DNA of 28,912 nt from Phytomonas francai. Lineage: Eukaryota; Euglenozoa; Kinetoplastea; Trypanosomatida; Trypanosomatidae. The position numbers and the translations under genes were made by a program. Location: positions 103,590 through 132,501 of the forward strand of contig MJCC01000023.1 in NCBI GenBank assembly GCA_001766655.1, in the 5' to 3' direction. The notes beneath the pieces are model-generated. The model was not told where the DNA came from. It saw only the letters and a program-made list of their open reading frames with translations, and did not search any database. Of the stretch, positions 9,354 to 20,060 are shown piece after piece; positions within the stretch are counted from its first letter, which is position 1, and every line of letters starts with the position of its first letter.

Positions 9354-11098
9354 TCTTTGATGTACTGTTTTCTCTTTTTTTAAATATAAAAAAATATCTG
9401 AATGATTGTAGAGTCGATATATTTCTACTAACTCTACAACATTTTTTTACTTTCGCATTTAATGATAAGTTTCTCATTTTTTCACTGTTGTAGTTTCTGA
9501 TTGGATAACTTTGAACTATTAAAATATTTTTCACCTTCTTGTATTTAAGTTTTTCTTAATAAGATTGTTGCGTGAATGTCTAATTCGCGTATAAGGCTCG
9601 AAATATGCTTTCCTTCCTTATACCTTCATAAACAGATAACCCCCTTTATATATTTATATAAAATTTACCTTGATGTTGTGTCCATTTTTCCTTTTTGGTA
9701 AATACGTTCTAAACTTGATAAGATAAATACACTTTTTTTTGTTTACTCAAGGCTGATTTGCATTCTAGGATGGAATATTTGCTATTACCATATCCCTAAC
9801 AGTCTAACTTTACCCATGTTTTCTATACGCAAAGAGGTAGCCTAGTACTGACTGGAGGCAAATTTTAACACTAGAACTTTACCACAAAGTGTCATTTCAG
9901 GTGATAGATACCCTTCAGATACTATATAAAATTATTTTTCAAGAGTAACTAAGGTTCTTTAACACTGCAAGTAGCAGACGGTTGTCCAAAATTGTGGTGC
10001 CAACTATTCGGCTTGTACTAAGAAGAGTAGCGAAATATTCTATCACATCTTTGAGCCAACGGTGTGATGAAGTAGCCTTTGTGTCCACTGTTTCGAGGCA
10101 ATATTTTATTCCGTCTTATTCGCTTTTGATTACTGGCTTTCGGAAATATCATATATCAAGTATTAATGGTCTTAGTACCGCCAATTGGTTTGCAGAGAGA
10201 CACATATCTGCGGGCATGCATCTTGGATATTCACTAGAGGATGGAATTGAGGCTCACTATCAACACCGGACGTTTAAGTATTGGTAGTTTGTACGCCAAA
10301 AATCTTCTGAAAGTTCGTGAGCCTTTTTTTTGAGGTTTCTTTGTTCCCTGTACCGTTTTCACTAGCTGTTGAGTGATCTGATAATACATCAAAACTATCC
10401 GTCTAGATCGCTGTATTGTGCAAATTAAGATGCATAGAATATCTGCCAAGGATTAGGCGATACAGGGGCCTACAATCTGGGCGACCAAAGCCTAAGGGTA
10501 CATTTTGTCCTCTAAGCGATGTGCATATCCATATTCGGTTGTCGTGTATGAATGTATATATGGCTTTCATGACACTGCATCTTTGTAGTTTCATCAAAAT
10601 ACTTCCAGACGTCTTGAAATTATGTGAAGGACGTCATAATTAAGGTTTTAGAAAGGAGCTCTGAATTGCGCACATGGTATACTGACCTCTAGGGGTAGTT
10701 CTACACGATACAGAAGTCCCTTCCAAAAGTATCAAGAATGCACAAGTAATCATTCTTCCAATACCCCATGAGCTTATTAGTTATTTCTATGTGACGAAAG
10801 CGTTTCATGTGGGTGGGTTTTTTATTTATCTTTTTGTGTATACTCATGCGAGTAACGATTGCATTTCAATAAAATTACAGCAATATGTGGTGTATGTGAG
10901 GTAAGAGGTTTTTTTTTCTTGTAAATATATAGATGCATTTAGATATGGGAATATTTTACACGAGACTTCTTATTCCATTCTTAAACCTTTCCCATATTAT
11001 CCTTACAAGTCAAAACTCGCGTCCATCTCTGTATTCGTTTTACAATTCACCCGACACCACGTCCAACGCGACGGTTGCCGACATCCCTACAACTCCCC
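9354..11098. other. AT-rich spacer without a convincing gene
   Basis: I see no supported gene in these 1.7 kb. A frame at 9982-10287 (about 100 codons) starts only with TTG, has no family features, and overlaps an equally open minus-strand frame. An eight-T run at about 10324-10331 could end an RNA gene, but I find no A or B box or known RNA upstream of it. Confidence 0.55.
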
Positions 11099-11815
11099 AT
11101 GGTCTTTAACCCCCCCTTCGCTAAAAAAAGAAAAAAAAGCGTGTGGGCTACGGCAAGGTGATTGTGGGGGCCATGGAGGTGGGCCTCCCATTCCGTTTGC
11201 TCTTTTAAACCAAAGCGCGAAAAGCAGGTGGGGGCCGACCGACTCGTGCGAAAACACCTCGTCATCGATGCGAGAAAGGACAACCTGAGCGTCTTTCTCG
11301 GCGGCATCGGGGCCTCCGCGAGCGATATCGCTTCCCTATCCCGGGCTCTCAGCGACTGTACGATTTAAAACGCAGCGATGGGGCCGTTGACGAGAGCGCG
11401 TTTGCCGGCGAGTGCGGCTATCATGGGACGCCGAGCGGCGTCGATACGACGGCGGCAGCGTTCGGTGGGAAATCCTTTTTCAGCCCGATTTCCTTCTCCA
11501 CGACGCTATACCTAGTGGTGGTGAGGTTGCCCAGGACGGACGCAAGCTTAAGGAAAAGGATCCTGAGCTCTTCAATGGGTTCTTCGCCGCATACGAGGCT
11601 ATCGTTAAAAAGGCACCGCAAGCATTTCTAATGGGAGATTCAAAAGAGATTGAGTCACTGATGACCGCTACGCATGACCTCTGCCGGAAGCTTTCCATTT
11701 CGTGCGATGAGCTTGAGCGGATCGTCTCCTGCAATACGGAACAACATAGGGTACGATTGCTGCGGCGCTGGAAGGCGGCTGGCCATCTGCTAAGTTTATT
11801 TGGAAATATACCGTA
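11099..11815 (+). pseudogene. MVK: Decayed mevalonate kinase gene
   Basis: Mevalonate kinase (GHMP family) phosphorylates mevalonate in the route to sterols and other isoprenoids. Its motifs are in order but in three frames. From ATG 11099 an A-run at 11132-11139 shifts into KRVGYGKVI, the N-terminal GYGKVI motif, then TAA. A second frame gives GGIGASASDIASLSRALSD (the GHMP phosphate-binding motif) to TAA at 11366. One missing base later a third frame gives YDLKRSD..SAFAGECGYHGTPSGVD, the HGxPSGxD motif. A further shift gives KLKEKDPELFN..AYEAIVKKA and the C-terminal helical part to IVSC. The last frame ends in ALEGGWPSAKFIWKYTV, like the usual C-terminus. The segment after GYGKVI, the residues before GIGASAS, the segment after FGG, and the C-terminal Gly-rich loop are missing. 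Single shifts could be read errors; the lost blocks could not. Confidence 0.9.
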
Positions 11816-12238
11816 ATGACAAATGTGCGGCAGAAATTTTTGATATTATGCAATGTGCACTAGAAAAAATATTTCGAATCCGTATTTTATTTTTCTATAT
11901 ATGGAATTACCAAATGGGAAAAATCCAATATTAAATCAATATAAAACTCTTTTTTATTTGTTTAGTGGAAGCTAATATTCTACTTTTTTAAAAATTCGAT
12001 TCATTTAACGATATGGTAAAACTGATCTGCCATGCTAAAAGGTATTTTTTCATCCCCTTTCACTCTTGTTGTTATGATACAATATTTTTGTTGACTCCCA
12101 TTCCTTCAAGCGCATTTTTGTCTTTAATTTTAATCTCTCTTTTCTATTGATGCTCATTTCGATTAAGGTAACAAAAAGGTAGCCAAACCTTCTTAAATTT
12201 AATTTAATTCAAATATCGATATTTATTGAAGCTCGGCA
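11816..12238. other. AT-rich spacer before the coiled-coil gene
   Basis: No gene is seen. A pyrimidine-rich stretch at 12133-12157 followed by AG at 12166-12167 is a plausible trans-splice acceptor for the gene starting at 12239, giving a 5' leader of about 70 bases. Confidence 0.5.
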
Positions 12239-15200
12239 ATGTCTACTGGTACTTATCCCCGTCCTCGAGTATATGAGAGAAACGACGCTCCCGATGGCGT
12301 TTCTCGTTCCTTTTCGACCGTTGAGCAGCAGAGGGGGCAAACTCTCCAGCGCATCAACGCGCTCAAGGCATCTTTGTCCTCAATTGTTTCCTCCCACATG
12401 CGCAGGTTGGATTCCCAAAACGGCAAGCGCGCCTCGAAGGTATTTGAGAAATACCACAGCGACGGTGAGATGATCGCCGAGGGTGCGCCGTCTTGGCCAG
12501 AGCTCAACGGGGATGCGGCATCGCGGAATCAACCGGAGGATTCCCGCGATCTAAAACCACCGACACCAACGACTTTATTTCCAATTACCTCCTCAGAGGC
12601 CCTATTCCCACTCCCGCACACAACACCCGGCACCGGGCATAAAGGAAGCCATTTGCTATTGGACGCGCACAGGCAAATTGAGGCCTTAATGCGCGAAAAG
12701 CACGCGTTGGAGCAGACGTGTTTAAACTACGAAGAGCACATGAATGAGCTCCAACGGCGGGGCATCGAATACGGCGGGGACCCCGCGATTGCCGGGCCGC
12801 GGGCTCCGTTGGCGGAAAAGGGCGCTTTAACGCATTCGCAGGAACCGCCCCTGTCCTCTCCGTTGGGTTTAACCATACAGGGCGAGGATGCGCGATGCCG
12901 TGAACTACTTATCTCCCGTGAGGCCTCGGACGCGGTCCGGCCGAGGACCCTTCCCCTTAGCACCATAGCGCCCTTATTGCGTTTGCTAAATCGACTTTAT
13001 ACGAGCCATCCCGAACTACTCAAAATGGGTGTCGGCGCCGATACGGCAGGGACCTCACCACGACTTCCCGACGATTGGACGGGCGAGGAGTGGGGCATTC
13101 GGGGAGACGAAATGGAGGATCGCGCACCAACCCACGCCGCTGTGGTTGATCTCAACGAAGAGGAAATTTTTCGAATGTTAAAGCACTTGGAAAATATATT
13201 GCCGTGGCTGGTTTCCGCTTCACAAACGATGGGGTTTCTGACGTCGGCAGGTGCCAACTTGTTGGACTGGGTCAAAGCCCTCGAGGATGAAGTCGGTGTG
13301 CATCGTGTTAAAGTAGTAGAAATAGCTGAAAAGCTCCAGATGACTACTGAGGTGCTGAAGATTCAAATGCTAGAAAAAGACGCGAACGTCAAAGCTGCAG
13401 AAAAGAAGGAGGAATCACTTAGAGAGGTCGTAGATTTAATTCACGTTGAGTTTGTGAAGCAGCAGGCGTGTATTGAGACCCAAAGGGACCACATTCAAGA
13501 ACTCAACGATAAGCTTGGGCAGCTTACTGCATCTAAAACCTCTGAAGCCGAGGAATTTATGGCTGCTCGCCAGAGAGCTGTACAAGAGGTGGGGGCATTA
13601 ACTGCGCAGATAGAAGAGCTTAAGAGAGTTTCTGAGTCGGATAGGGTGGTGCACGCATCTCAAATAGAGCGGCTCCAGTGCCAGTTAGAGGAAACTACAA
13701 GTCTTCTTTCGAACGCGGTGAGAGAAGGTTTGGACCTCACGGTAGAGCTTGAGACCCTTCACCGGGAACGGTTGATTGCGGAAGATCAGACGCAATATCA
13801 GAGCACCCTAGCGCAATGTTTGACGGAGGAGAAAACGATCGAGGCTGCCACAGCAGCGCTTCCTCCTTCCGATGAGCCCACCCTCGTGGAACTCCAAAGG
13901 CTTGTTGACATTTCTGCCATGGTGCGTGCCGAGAATGAGGAACGTCGGCGGATCGAGCTGCGCGAGCAAAGAAGTGCGAACGCGTTCTACGACATGCCGA
14001 TCGCGGCATCCCAGAAGGAGTTGGAACTCGCCCAGGAAGTCGCGCGCGATGCCGAGTCCGACGTCGGCGCCGTAACCCGACGACGCTTCGGACGGCCGGG
14101 CGAAGATCGAGGCGACGCGGCGGCGCCGGTTTGCGAGGGGGCGGGAGGCCGCGATCGCCCCCTTTCCGCCCCCCCTCCTGCCCCGACGACGCCAACGTGG
14201 GTGGGCGACCCGTCCCCATGGCAAGCCGAGATCACCTCTCTGGAGGAGAAGGCGACCTCTCTGGAGGGGCTATTGGATACGATCGCGGGGGTTTCCCCTC
14301 GCACCGAAGGCGAGCCCGACGGCTGTGTGCCAAGGGCCGAGGAGGTCGCGGACGGCCCCCCCGCACTTCCGCAGGAGTTTCCGAGGACGCAGCGGGCCCT
14401 CGCGCGTCTCGGCCGGCGGATCGATTCCGTGCATTTCCGGTTAACGCGCGGCGCCGGGCTCGCACACGCGCGGGCTGGGCTGCCCCGGATATCGGTGCCG
14501 TGGCGGGAGCTCGAGGCGGGGATGCGGGCCGAGGCCGCGGACGGGGACGGGCCGGCGGCGCGGGTTGGGCCCCCACTCCCCGACTCGTTTTGGGACCTCG
14601 AGGAGGTCGCCGCGGCGCTCGCGCGAGGCGCGGAGCCCGTCCCGGGGGGGCCCGGCGATCTGCTCGGTTGGGTGGGGCAGAGCCTCGCGCAGGCCCTCGG
14701 CCTCTCCCGGCCCGGCACCCCCTCCTTCGCCCTGTGGGATCGTTTTCTGTGGGGGCTGCGGGGCGTGTATCGCGCGCAGCGGGGGGCGAGCCCGCGGTAC
14801 CGCGCGGAGGCGCAGGCGGCGCGCGCGGCGCGGCTGTTCGGCGCGCTGGTGCTCCGATCCGGCGTCTTGGCGCGCGCGGAAATGACGTTCGGGGAGAAGT
14901 GGGCCGCCGTGGTCGCGAGCCTCTGTCAGCTGCTCGGTTGTGCGGCTGATTACGGGCGGGTGGTTAATCCACAGGATGAGTCACGACGCCGCTGGGCCTT
15001 CGCGAAGGAGCTGATTCAGCGCGTCGAAAACAGCATAGGCCACTCTCAAGGTCAGTCTGAGGGTCCATCAATGTCTTTTGTACCTCATGGTGAGGATGGG
15101 GATCCTATCACTTTAGTGTATCACTTGCTTTTTAGCGATTCAGTAGAATTCCGACAGGGCTTTATGCTATCGTGCTGCGCTCGGTTAGACGACGCGGAGG

Positions 15201-15784
15201 AGAGTGGACATCTCCCTTTGGAATCTTTCTCTACTACATCCTTGCTTCAGCTCTTCTTGATGCTCTCTCAAGAAGTAGACTTTTTTGATCCGTCGGTTGC
15301 CATTAATTATTCTTTAATGGAATGCGACCGAACCCGAACGGGGGATGACGAGGGTCAAACCGTGATGTCCCTTTCGGGACGCTTGTTAAGCCACATCGAT
15401 GGCCGCGTGCTGCCCCTCTTGCTATTGGTTTCTCGAGTCCTTTCGAAGCCATCGCCTGATGGCTTGGTTGGGGCGCTCTTGGCCGCTCGAGGCCAATTAA
15501 TTAACCAACTATTCCACAAAGAAGAAGAGGCTCACCTGCTCCCTTCTGTCGATCACTCCGCGGTGAGCTCGGTGGCCATGGAGACATTTGTGAATCGCAT
15601 TTTGTCTAAAGATGCGCAAAACTCTAAGAACGTGATGTCCCCTTCAACGGTTTCGAGCGTGGTGTCGGATCGGGAGCTACTTCAGCTTTACAAGGACAAC
15701 CTTATGTATCGCAAGCATCTGGAAGCGCTATTGAGTAGCATAGAGGGGAAAGAAATTAGAAGCCACAAAAACAGTTCTAAATAG
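12239..15784 (+). CDS. Large coiled-coil protein of unknown function
   Basis: An ATG-initiated 1181-residue protein; I do not recognise the family. Residues 1-80 are basic and helical, about 85-135 are Pro/Thr-rich, and about 140-170 form a short helix. Residues about 345-535 form a long coiled coil rich in Glu, Lys and Leu. From about residue 540 to 908 the protein becomes rich in Ala, Gly, Arg and Pro, because the DNA turns extremely GC-rich (13860-14960). The last 270 residues return to ordinary composition with helices and a Ser-rich tail. Coiled-coil proteins of this size in trypanosomatids are often cytoskeletal or flagellar, but nothing here proves that. The GC-rich part leaves long open frames on both strands; these are composition artefacts. 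Protein features and the constant single frame support one gene. Confidence 0.85.
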   Translation: MSTGTYPRPRVYERNDAPDGVSRSFSTVEQQRGQTLQRINALKASLSSIVSSHMRRLDSQNGKRASKVFEKYHSDGEMIAEGAPSWPELNGDAASRNQPEDSRDLKPPTPTTLFPITSSEALFPLPHTTPGTGHKGSHLLLDAHRQIEALMREKHALEQTCLNYEEHMNELQRRGIEYGGDPAIAGPRAPLAEKGALTHSQEPPLSSPLGLTIQGEDARCRELLISREASDAVRPRTLPLSTIAPLLRLLNRLYTSHPELLKMGVGADTAGTSPRLPDDWTGEEWGIRGDEMEDRAPTHAAVVDLNEEEIFRMLKHLENILPWLVSASQTMGFLTSAGANLLDWVKALEDEVGVHRVKVVEIAEKLQMTTEVLKIQMLEKDANVKAAEKKEESLREVVDLIHVEFVKQQACIETQRDHIQELNDKLGQLTASKTSEAEEFMAARQRAVQEVGALTAQIEELKRVSESDRVVHASQIERLQCQLEETTSLLSNAVREGLDLTVELETLHRERLIAEDQTQYQSTLAQCLTEEKTIEAATAALPPSDEPTLVELQRLVDISAMVRAENEERRRIELREQRSANAFYDMPIAASQKELELAQEVARDAESDVGAVTRRRFGRPGEDRGDAAAPVCEGAGGRDRPLSAPPPAPTTPTWVGDPSPWQAEITSLEEKATSLEGLLDTIAGVSPRTEGEPDGCVPRAEEVADGPPALPQEFPRTQRALARLGRRIDSVHFRLTRGAGLAHARAGLPRISVPWRELEAGMRAEAADGDGPAARVGPPLPDSFWDLEEVAAALARGAEPVPGGPGDLLGWVGQSLAQALGLSRPGTPSFALWDRFLWGLRGVYRAQRGASPRYRAEAQAARAARLFGALVLRSGVLARAEMTFGEKWAAVVASLCQLLGCAADYGRVVNPQDESRRRWAFAKELIQRVENSIGHSQGQSEGPSMSFVPHGEDGDPITLVYHLLFSDSVEFRQGFMLSCCARLDDAEESGHLPLESFSTTSLLQLFLMLSQEVDFFDPSVAINYSLMECDRTRTGDDEGQTVMSLSGRLLSHIDGRVLPLLLLVSRVLSKPSPDGLVGALLAARGQLINQLFHKEEEAHLLPSVDHSAVSSVAMETFVNRILSKDAQNSKNVMSPSTVSSVVSDRELLQLYKDNLMYRKHLEALLSSIEGKEIRSHKNSSK

Positions 15785-17187
15785 CTTCTTCACACCGGTG
15801 CGTATCAAACGGAGATAGATGCGTATTTTCATTATACGTTTTGACCTTGAATGCTTGATTGCCATCATAGAGATAATGTGGGGAAAATATAGACTCTTGT
15901 TAAGAGTATAGGTGAACGCACAGTGGAAATACATGAATGGAGATGAACTTTGCGCATGTTTCGAGTATTATTAACTTGATATTGTATACCCAAATAGAGT
16001 TGTAGATATCCCATACTTGGTTGCCCATGGAATTCGGAGAGGCCGAAACACACCTCAAGACCTCCATTACAGTATTAACACTGACCCTTGTATGAATTTC
16101 CCTAGCCTATCACTTTAATCCATAAACCTGTAATTTTTTTTTTTTACAGGATTTGAATTTGTCAGCTCTTGCCCATTTTTTTCATATTCGTGTCTACATT
16201 CCTGAGAATTCGCTGCTTTTCAGGAAGTTATTACGACCTTTTTTTTTTTACGGCACACCACGTTATAGTTCTCGTCTCTTTCGGGAGTTTGTAATCTATT
16301 CCCACATTAACACACTTTCTCTTTGTCATAAAGGGAGGAAAATGCGATCGAAGCTCACTTCACTGTTGCAGCTTTAGGCGTCGTTCTGTTTACTGTATCC
16401 CAGTACTAATAGTTACCGCTGTGCAATGGATTTGGGTAGCGCCAAGGCGTATACCCTGCAAAAAATGAGGGTTCATTTGCATACTCGTAGAAGTGTACGC
16501 GAACCGCTGGCTTGTAGACTCATGGGCTGCTTGCAAAAAGTCGGAATAGGTTCGCGCATCGTAGGCATCTGAACAAGTCTTCATAAGATCAATATAAAAA
16601 AAAAGGGAAATCAAATGGTATGGCTATAGAGCAAGAGGTTATCATCGCTTTATGATTTTAATTTTTTACATTGAGGCTTTTACTTTTGCATACATGCGTT
16701 TTTTCTCCTTTGTTGTGATTGCTGCGTCGTTTCCGAATACGCCCATAGAGGAATGAGGTGCGTTGCGCTTAAACATATACTTGAAGACTGAAGGTGCTCC
16801 TCAGCATCAACTTTAACCCTCTTCAATGTGGTATGCGTTTTCATTTATAAAATTCTTATACAATTTTTCTTCTTTTCAATTAATTTCCTTTTGTCTTAAA
16901 AAGAAAGAATTGTGCGTGATTGGTTTCTGTTTGTGTAGTGCCTTAAGGGATCCCACACTTTATTATTTTTATTATACCGACAAACCACACTACTTAGTTG
17001 AGAGAAAATAGGTGTGAAAGAGAAATTTCTTAACTCATAAATCTTAGTGATTTAAATAACACTAATATATATCTAAATATTGGTAGTATATATCTTCCTG
17101 AACACATTTTTGAAACCAATAGATCAATTTGCTTTTATATAGATAAATACAATCGGGCAAGCTGTAAATCATCTTGCCCACGAAAAG
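15785..17187. other. Spacer between coiled-coil and ABC transporter genes
   Basis: No supported gene in 1.4 kb. A T-run ending in ACAG at 16137-16149 is a splice-acceptor-like site with no clear gene just after it. Short frames at 16153-16377 (+) and 16390-16614 (-) have no recognisable features. Confidence 0.55.
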
Positions 17188-19335
17188 ATGAATACTATTT
17201 GCGATTATTCAGCCGAATACGTCAAGCTACGCTTGCATAACCCCCTTTTAGTGGGTTGGGTGAGTGGTTCAATTGCCCTGCTAGTGGCTGGATACACGAC
17301 CGATTCGGGTCGTAAACTAGTTTCGAAGCGTCCTCCGTCTTCTAGGGATCAGCGTGGGGGGGTACCTTTTCTAAATATCCTTGAATTGCTAAAGCGTATA
17401 CGTTCCCTTCAACAGGCTCAGGTTATTAAAAACTTTCTTTCTTTGCTGCACATTGCGATACCTTCTCGGAGGTCGAAAGAGACGGGCATCATCCTTCTCC
17501 TCAGTGTTTTGATGATTCTGCGTACAGTGGTAACCGTAAGTATTGCAAAGATGACGGGGCGGCTAGGCCGAACGATTATTGAGTGCAATAAGCAAGCCTT
17601 CTTCAGAGATATCCTTTTATTTTTTCTTGCTTGCATCCCAGCGGCGTTGCTCAACACCAGCCTGGACTACTTCAGGGAGGTACTGGAACTGTGCTTCCGT
17701 CAAAATCTAACGAAGTACTTCCATCACCGTTATATAACGCGAAAGGTTTTCTTTCGCCTTGCCAGACTTCACGAGATCCAACACGTCGATCAGTACCTCA
17801 CGAAGGATATCCAGTGCTGGTCTTCTCTATCTGCGAATTTATTTACCTCCATAACGCGTCCGTTGTGCGAGGTGATCACTTTTTCCTACTTCCTTGGAAA
17901 GAAGACGGGTTATGCTGGGGCCGCCCTTACCTTGGGATACTACACCGGCTTCCTGCACCTGCTTTTAAATTATGCGCCGAACCAGGATGAATTAATCGAA
18001 CAACGGATGGAGAAGGAAGCACGATTCCGTTCATCCCATCAAGAAGTCTTATCCTACGCGGAGGAGATCTGCTTGAGTAATGGGGTCCAGTATTGGAAGA
18101 AACTTCATTCCCTCCTTTCGGTTGACATTGCCAACCACAACCGATACGAGTGTTTTCTGCGGACGCGCTTTGCGATGTGGGAGCGGTTATACACCTTTTA
18201 CGGCTCACGAATACTGGGTTACATGGTATGTCTACTTTCGCTTCTCCGCGCCGGGCCGACGGCGTCGGTTGCGAACCTCACCGCGCAGTACTCCGAAACC
18301 AGCTATAACTACCACATTCTCGCGAAGTCCGTTTACCGTCTGATTTGCAGTGTGAAGCTCGTTTTGGTGATTAACGGATACACCCAACGCCTCGCCTACC
18401 TCATGGAGAGCTTGGAGGCGGTCGAGCGGAAGGCGGTTCGGATGCAGGATCTGACCTATCATTCCCCGGTCACCAGGAAGCCCCCTGCGTTGGGCGACCA
18501 CGGCGATCCCAACCCATCTTTCCCCGAGACCTATGGCCGTATTGTGCGTGGGGAGCATATTGAATTTATTAACGTTCCCCTAACACTTCCTAATGGTCAA
18601 GTACTGTGTTCGTCGCTTTCATTTTTTGTGAAGCCTGGCATGAATGTGCTGGTGATGGGGCCGAACGGCTGCGGTAAGTCCTCGACGTTCCGTCTCCTGG
18701 GCGAGCTCTGGCCGCTTTACGGCGGCCGCATCATCAAACCCGCGCAGGAGCACCTGAGCTACATGCCCCAGCGGCCCCCCATCCACGACGGGACCCTCTT
18801 TGAGCAGCTCATCTACCCTATCAAACGAAAACACGCCAACGTGAGCGAGGCGGACTTATATAAATACCTCCAGCTCTCCGGGCTGGACTACATTCTGGAG
18901 GATCCCAAGATATCCTGGGATACCCGGCTCTCCGAATCCAGCGACCTGCTCTCGATGGGGGAGAAGCAGAGACTTGCGATGGCGCGTCTTTTCTTTCACA
19001 GCCCGCGCTTCGCTATTCTGGACGAGTGCAGCAGTTTGGTCGATTTGGACGCGGAAAAGCACTTCTACGATACCTGCCGGAATATGGGCATCTCCGTCAT
19101 CACGATTGCACACCGGCGGACGGTGTGGGCGCACCATAAGTGGATCCTGTATTTTGACGGCAATCGCGGGTATTGCTTCTCCCCACTCCGTATTGAGAAT
19201 TCGGGATCGACGCTTCTGCTGACAAATGTGATATCTGGGTCTGATCCAACCCAAGTCGGAAAGGAAATGCGAATCAAGATTTCCAGTCACTGGGAGGACG
19301 ATTTGATCTCAGCCAAGATTGGGATGGAGGGATAA
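17188..19335 (+). CDS. GAT1: Glycosomal ABC half-transporter (ABCD family, probable GAT1)
   Basis: ABCD half-transporters dimerise in the glycosomal (peroxisomal) membrane; T. brucei GAT1 is linked to import of acyl-CoA. This 715-residue protein has a hydrophobic N-terminal membrane domain with predicted helices near residues 18-38, 100-120, 143-162, 220-260 and 335-352. An EEI segment (about 292) resembles the EAA-like motif of the family. The C-terminal ATPase has Walker A GPNGCGKS (491-498), Q-loop Gln528, signature LSMGEKQR (588-595), Walker B FAILDE ending in Glu613, and His642. The signature has Met where LSGGE is usual, and the D-loop reads SSLVD rather than the TSAV seen in relatives. 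The ATPase otherwise looks intact. The length is close to other GAT proteins. The GAT1 name rests on the nearby mevalonate kinase and transporter genes, recalled synteny rather than a search; GAT2/GAT3 remain possible. Confidence 0.85.
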   Translation: MNTICDYSAEYVKLRLHNPLLVGWVSGSIALLVAGYTTDSGRKLVSKRPPSSRDQRGGVPFLNILELLKRIRSLQQAQVIKNFLSLLHIAIPSRRSKETGIILLLSVLMILRTVVTVSIAKMTGRLGRTIIECNKQAFFRDILLFFLACIPAALLNTSLDYFREVLELCFRQNLTKYFHHRYITRKVFFRLARLHEIQHVDQYLTKDIQCWSSLSANLFTSITRPLCEVITFSYFLGKKTGYAGAALTLGYYTGFLHLLLNYAPNQDELIEQRMEKEARFRSSHQEVLSYAEEICLSNGVQYWKKLHSLLSVDIANHNRYECFLRTRFAMWERLYTFYGSRILGYMVCLLSLLRAGPTASVANLTAQYSETSYNYHILAKSVYRLICSVKLVLVINGYTQRLAYLMESLEAVERKAVRMQDLTYHSPVTRKPPALGDHGDPNPSFPETYGRIVRGEHIEFINVPLTLPNGQVLCSSLSFFVKPGMNVLVMGPNGCGKSSTFRLLGELWPLYGGRIIKPAQEHLSYMPQRPPIHDGTLFEQLIYPIKRKHANVSEADLYKYLQLSGLDYILEDPKISWDTRLSESSDLLSMGEKQRLAMARLFFHSPRFAILDECSSLVDLDAEKHFYDTCRNMGISVITIAHRRTVWAHHKWILYFDGNRGYCFSPLRIENSGSTLLLTNVISGSDPTQVGKEMRIKISSHWEDDLISAKIGMEG

Positions 19336-19800
19336 GAATAGAGATATTTTTCATGATAGACTCCCTTTCACCTTTAACTTCAAGGACATTATATCGTAGG
19401 CCACTGCCCCCCTCCCCCCCCCCTACTCCCTTGATGCCTTTAGGGAGTCTTTGTGTATCCCAGGTTTAGCGTTCTGTTCCGTACAAGTTGCGGTCTCATA
19501 TTTTTTTCTCGCGAAAGAGTTTCTAAGGGGTCGAGAAGTCTCTTGAGTGATCCACAGTAAACTCCCATGATTATTTATTCTAACTTTTTATCAAAATCTA
19601 TCGGTAGTTAATTATCTTGCCATTGTTCTTTATGGCTATGTGCTTATTTTTCCTTCCTGGCAAGGACGGTTGTGTGTTTCATCAGCTCTACTTTTTCATA
19701 GTGTGTGTATGTGTGTAGGAAAACTTATTCGGGAAAAATTCTGGAAGCCTAATAATCCATTGTTAATACGTTGAATATTATAAGTATACTCGAATAGTCG
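19336..19800. other. Spacer with a C-rich pyrimidine tract
   Basis: A nearly pure C tract lies at 19407-19430. A pyrimidine stretch ending in CATAG (19686-19700) and a following TG-rich run ending in TAGG are the best trans-splice signals for the downstream methyltransferase. No gene is seen. Confidence 0.5.
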
Positions 19801-20060
19801 TTTTGTAAACAAAGGGTTCCTGTACTTCCGGGGAAGGCTACCATGGTAACTGAAGTTCACACCTTGCCAATGCAGTAGGCGCCAACGACGAAATTGAGGG
19901 GTGGGTTGGGCCCGTTGGTGTAGAAGGAGCGATTCAGAAAAACAAACCCAACAAACTTTACACACACAAAGAGTTATCCAAAGCTGAGTTGGACTATCTC
20001 ATTGCCCGGGTTACGTCCTGTTACACTAATTTCATTAAAGATCAGATCGTCATTTTGGAA
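19800..20060 (+). other. Apparent damaged N-terminal coding region of Trm13
   Basis: The frame of the methyltransferase is open back to 19854, where TGA stops it, yet contains no ATG. The part at 19965-20060 reads KELSKAELDYLIARV, similar to the helix before the methyltransferase domain in Trm13 proteins, so the coding homology extends upstream of the first ATG. Further upstream, pieces that resemble the Cys/His zinc-finger of Trm13 (FCKQ.. and GEGYHGN) occur in two different frames with stops. Either the 5' end has decayed, the sequence has an error, or translation starts at 20061 on a shortened protein. Confidence 0.4.

Noticed and set aside
9982..10287. 101-codon + frame
   Set aside because: It begins with TTG only, has no family features, and an overlapping minus frame is equally open.
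13987..14718. 243-codon minus-strand frame and other long frames within 13737-14949
   Set aside because: They overlap the coiled-coil gene in its GC-rich island, where stop codons are rare in all frames; composition explains them.
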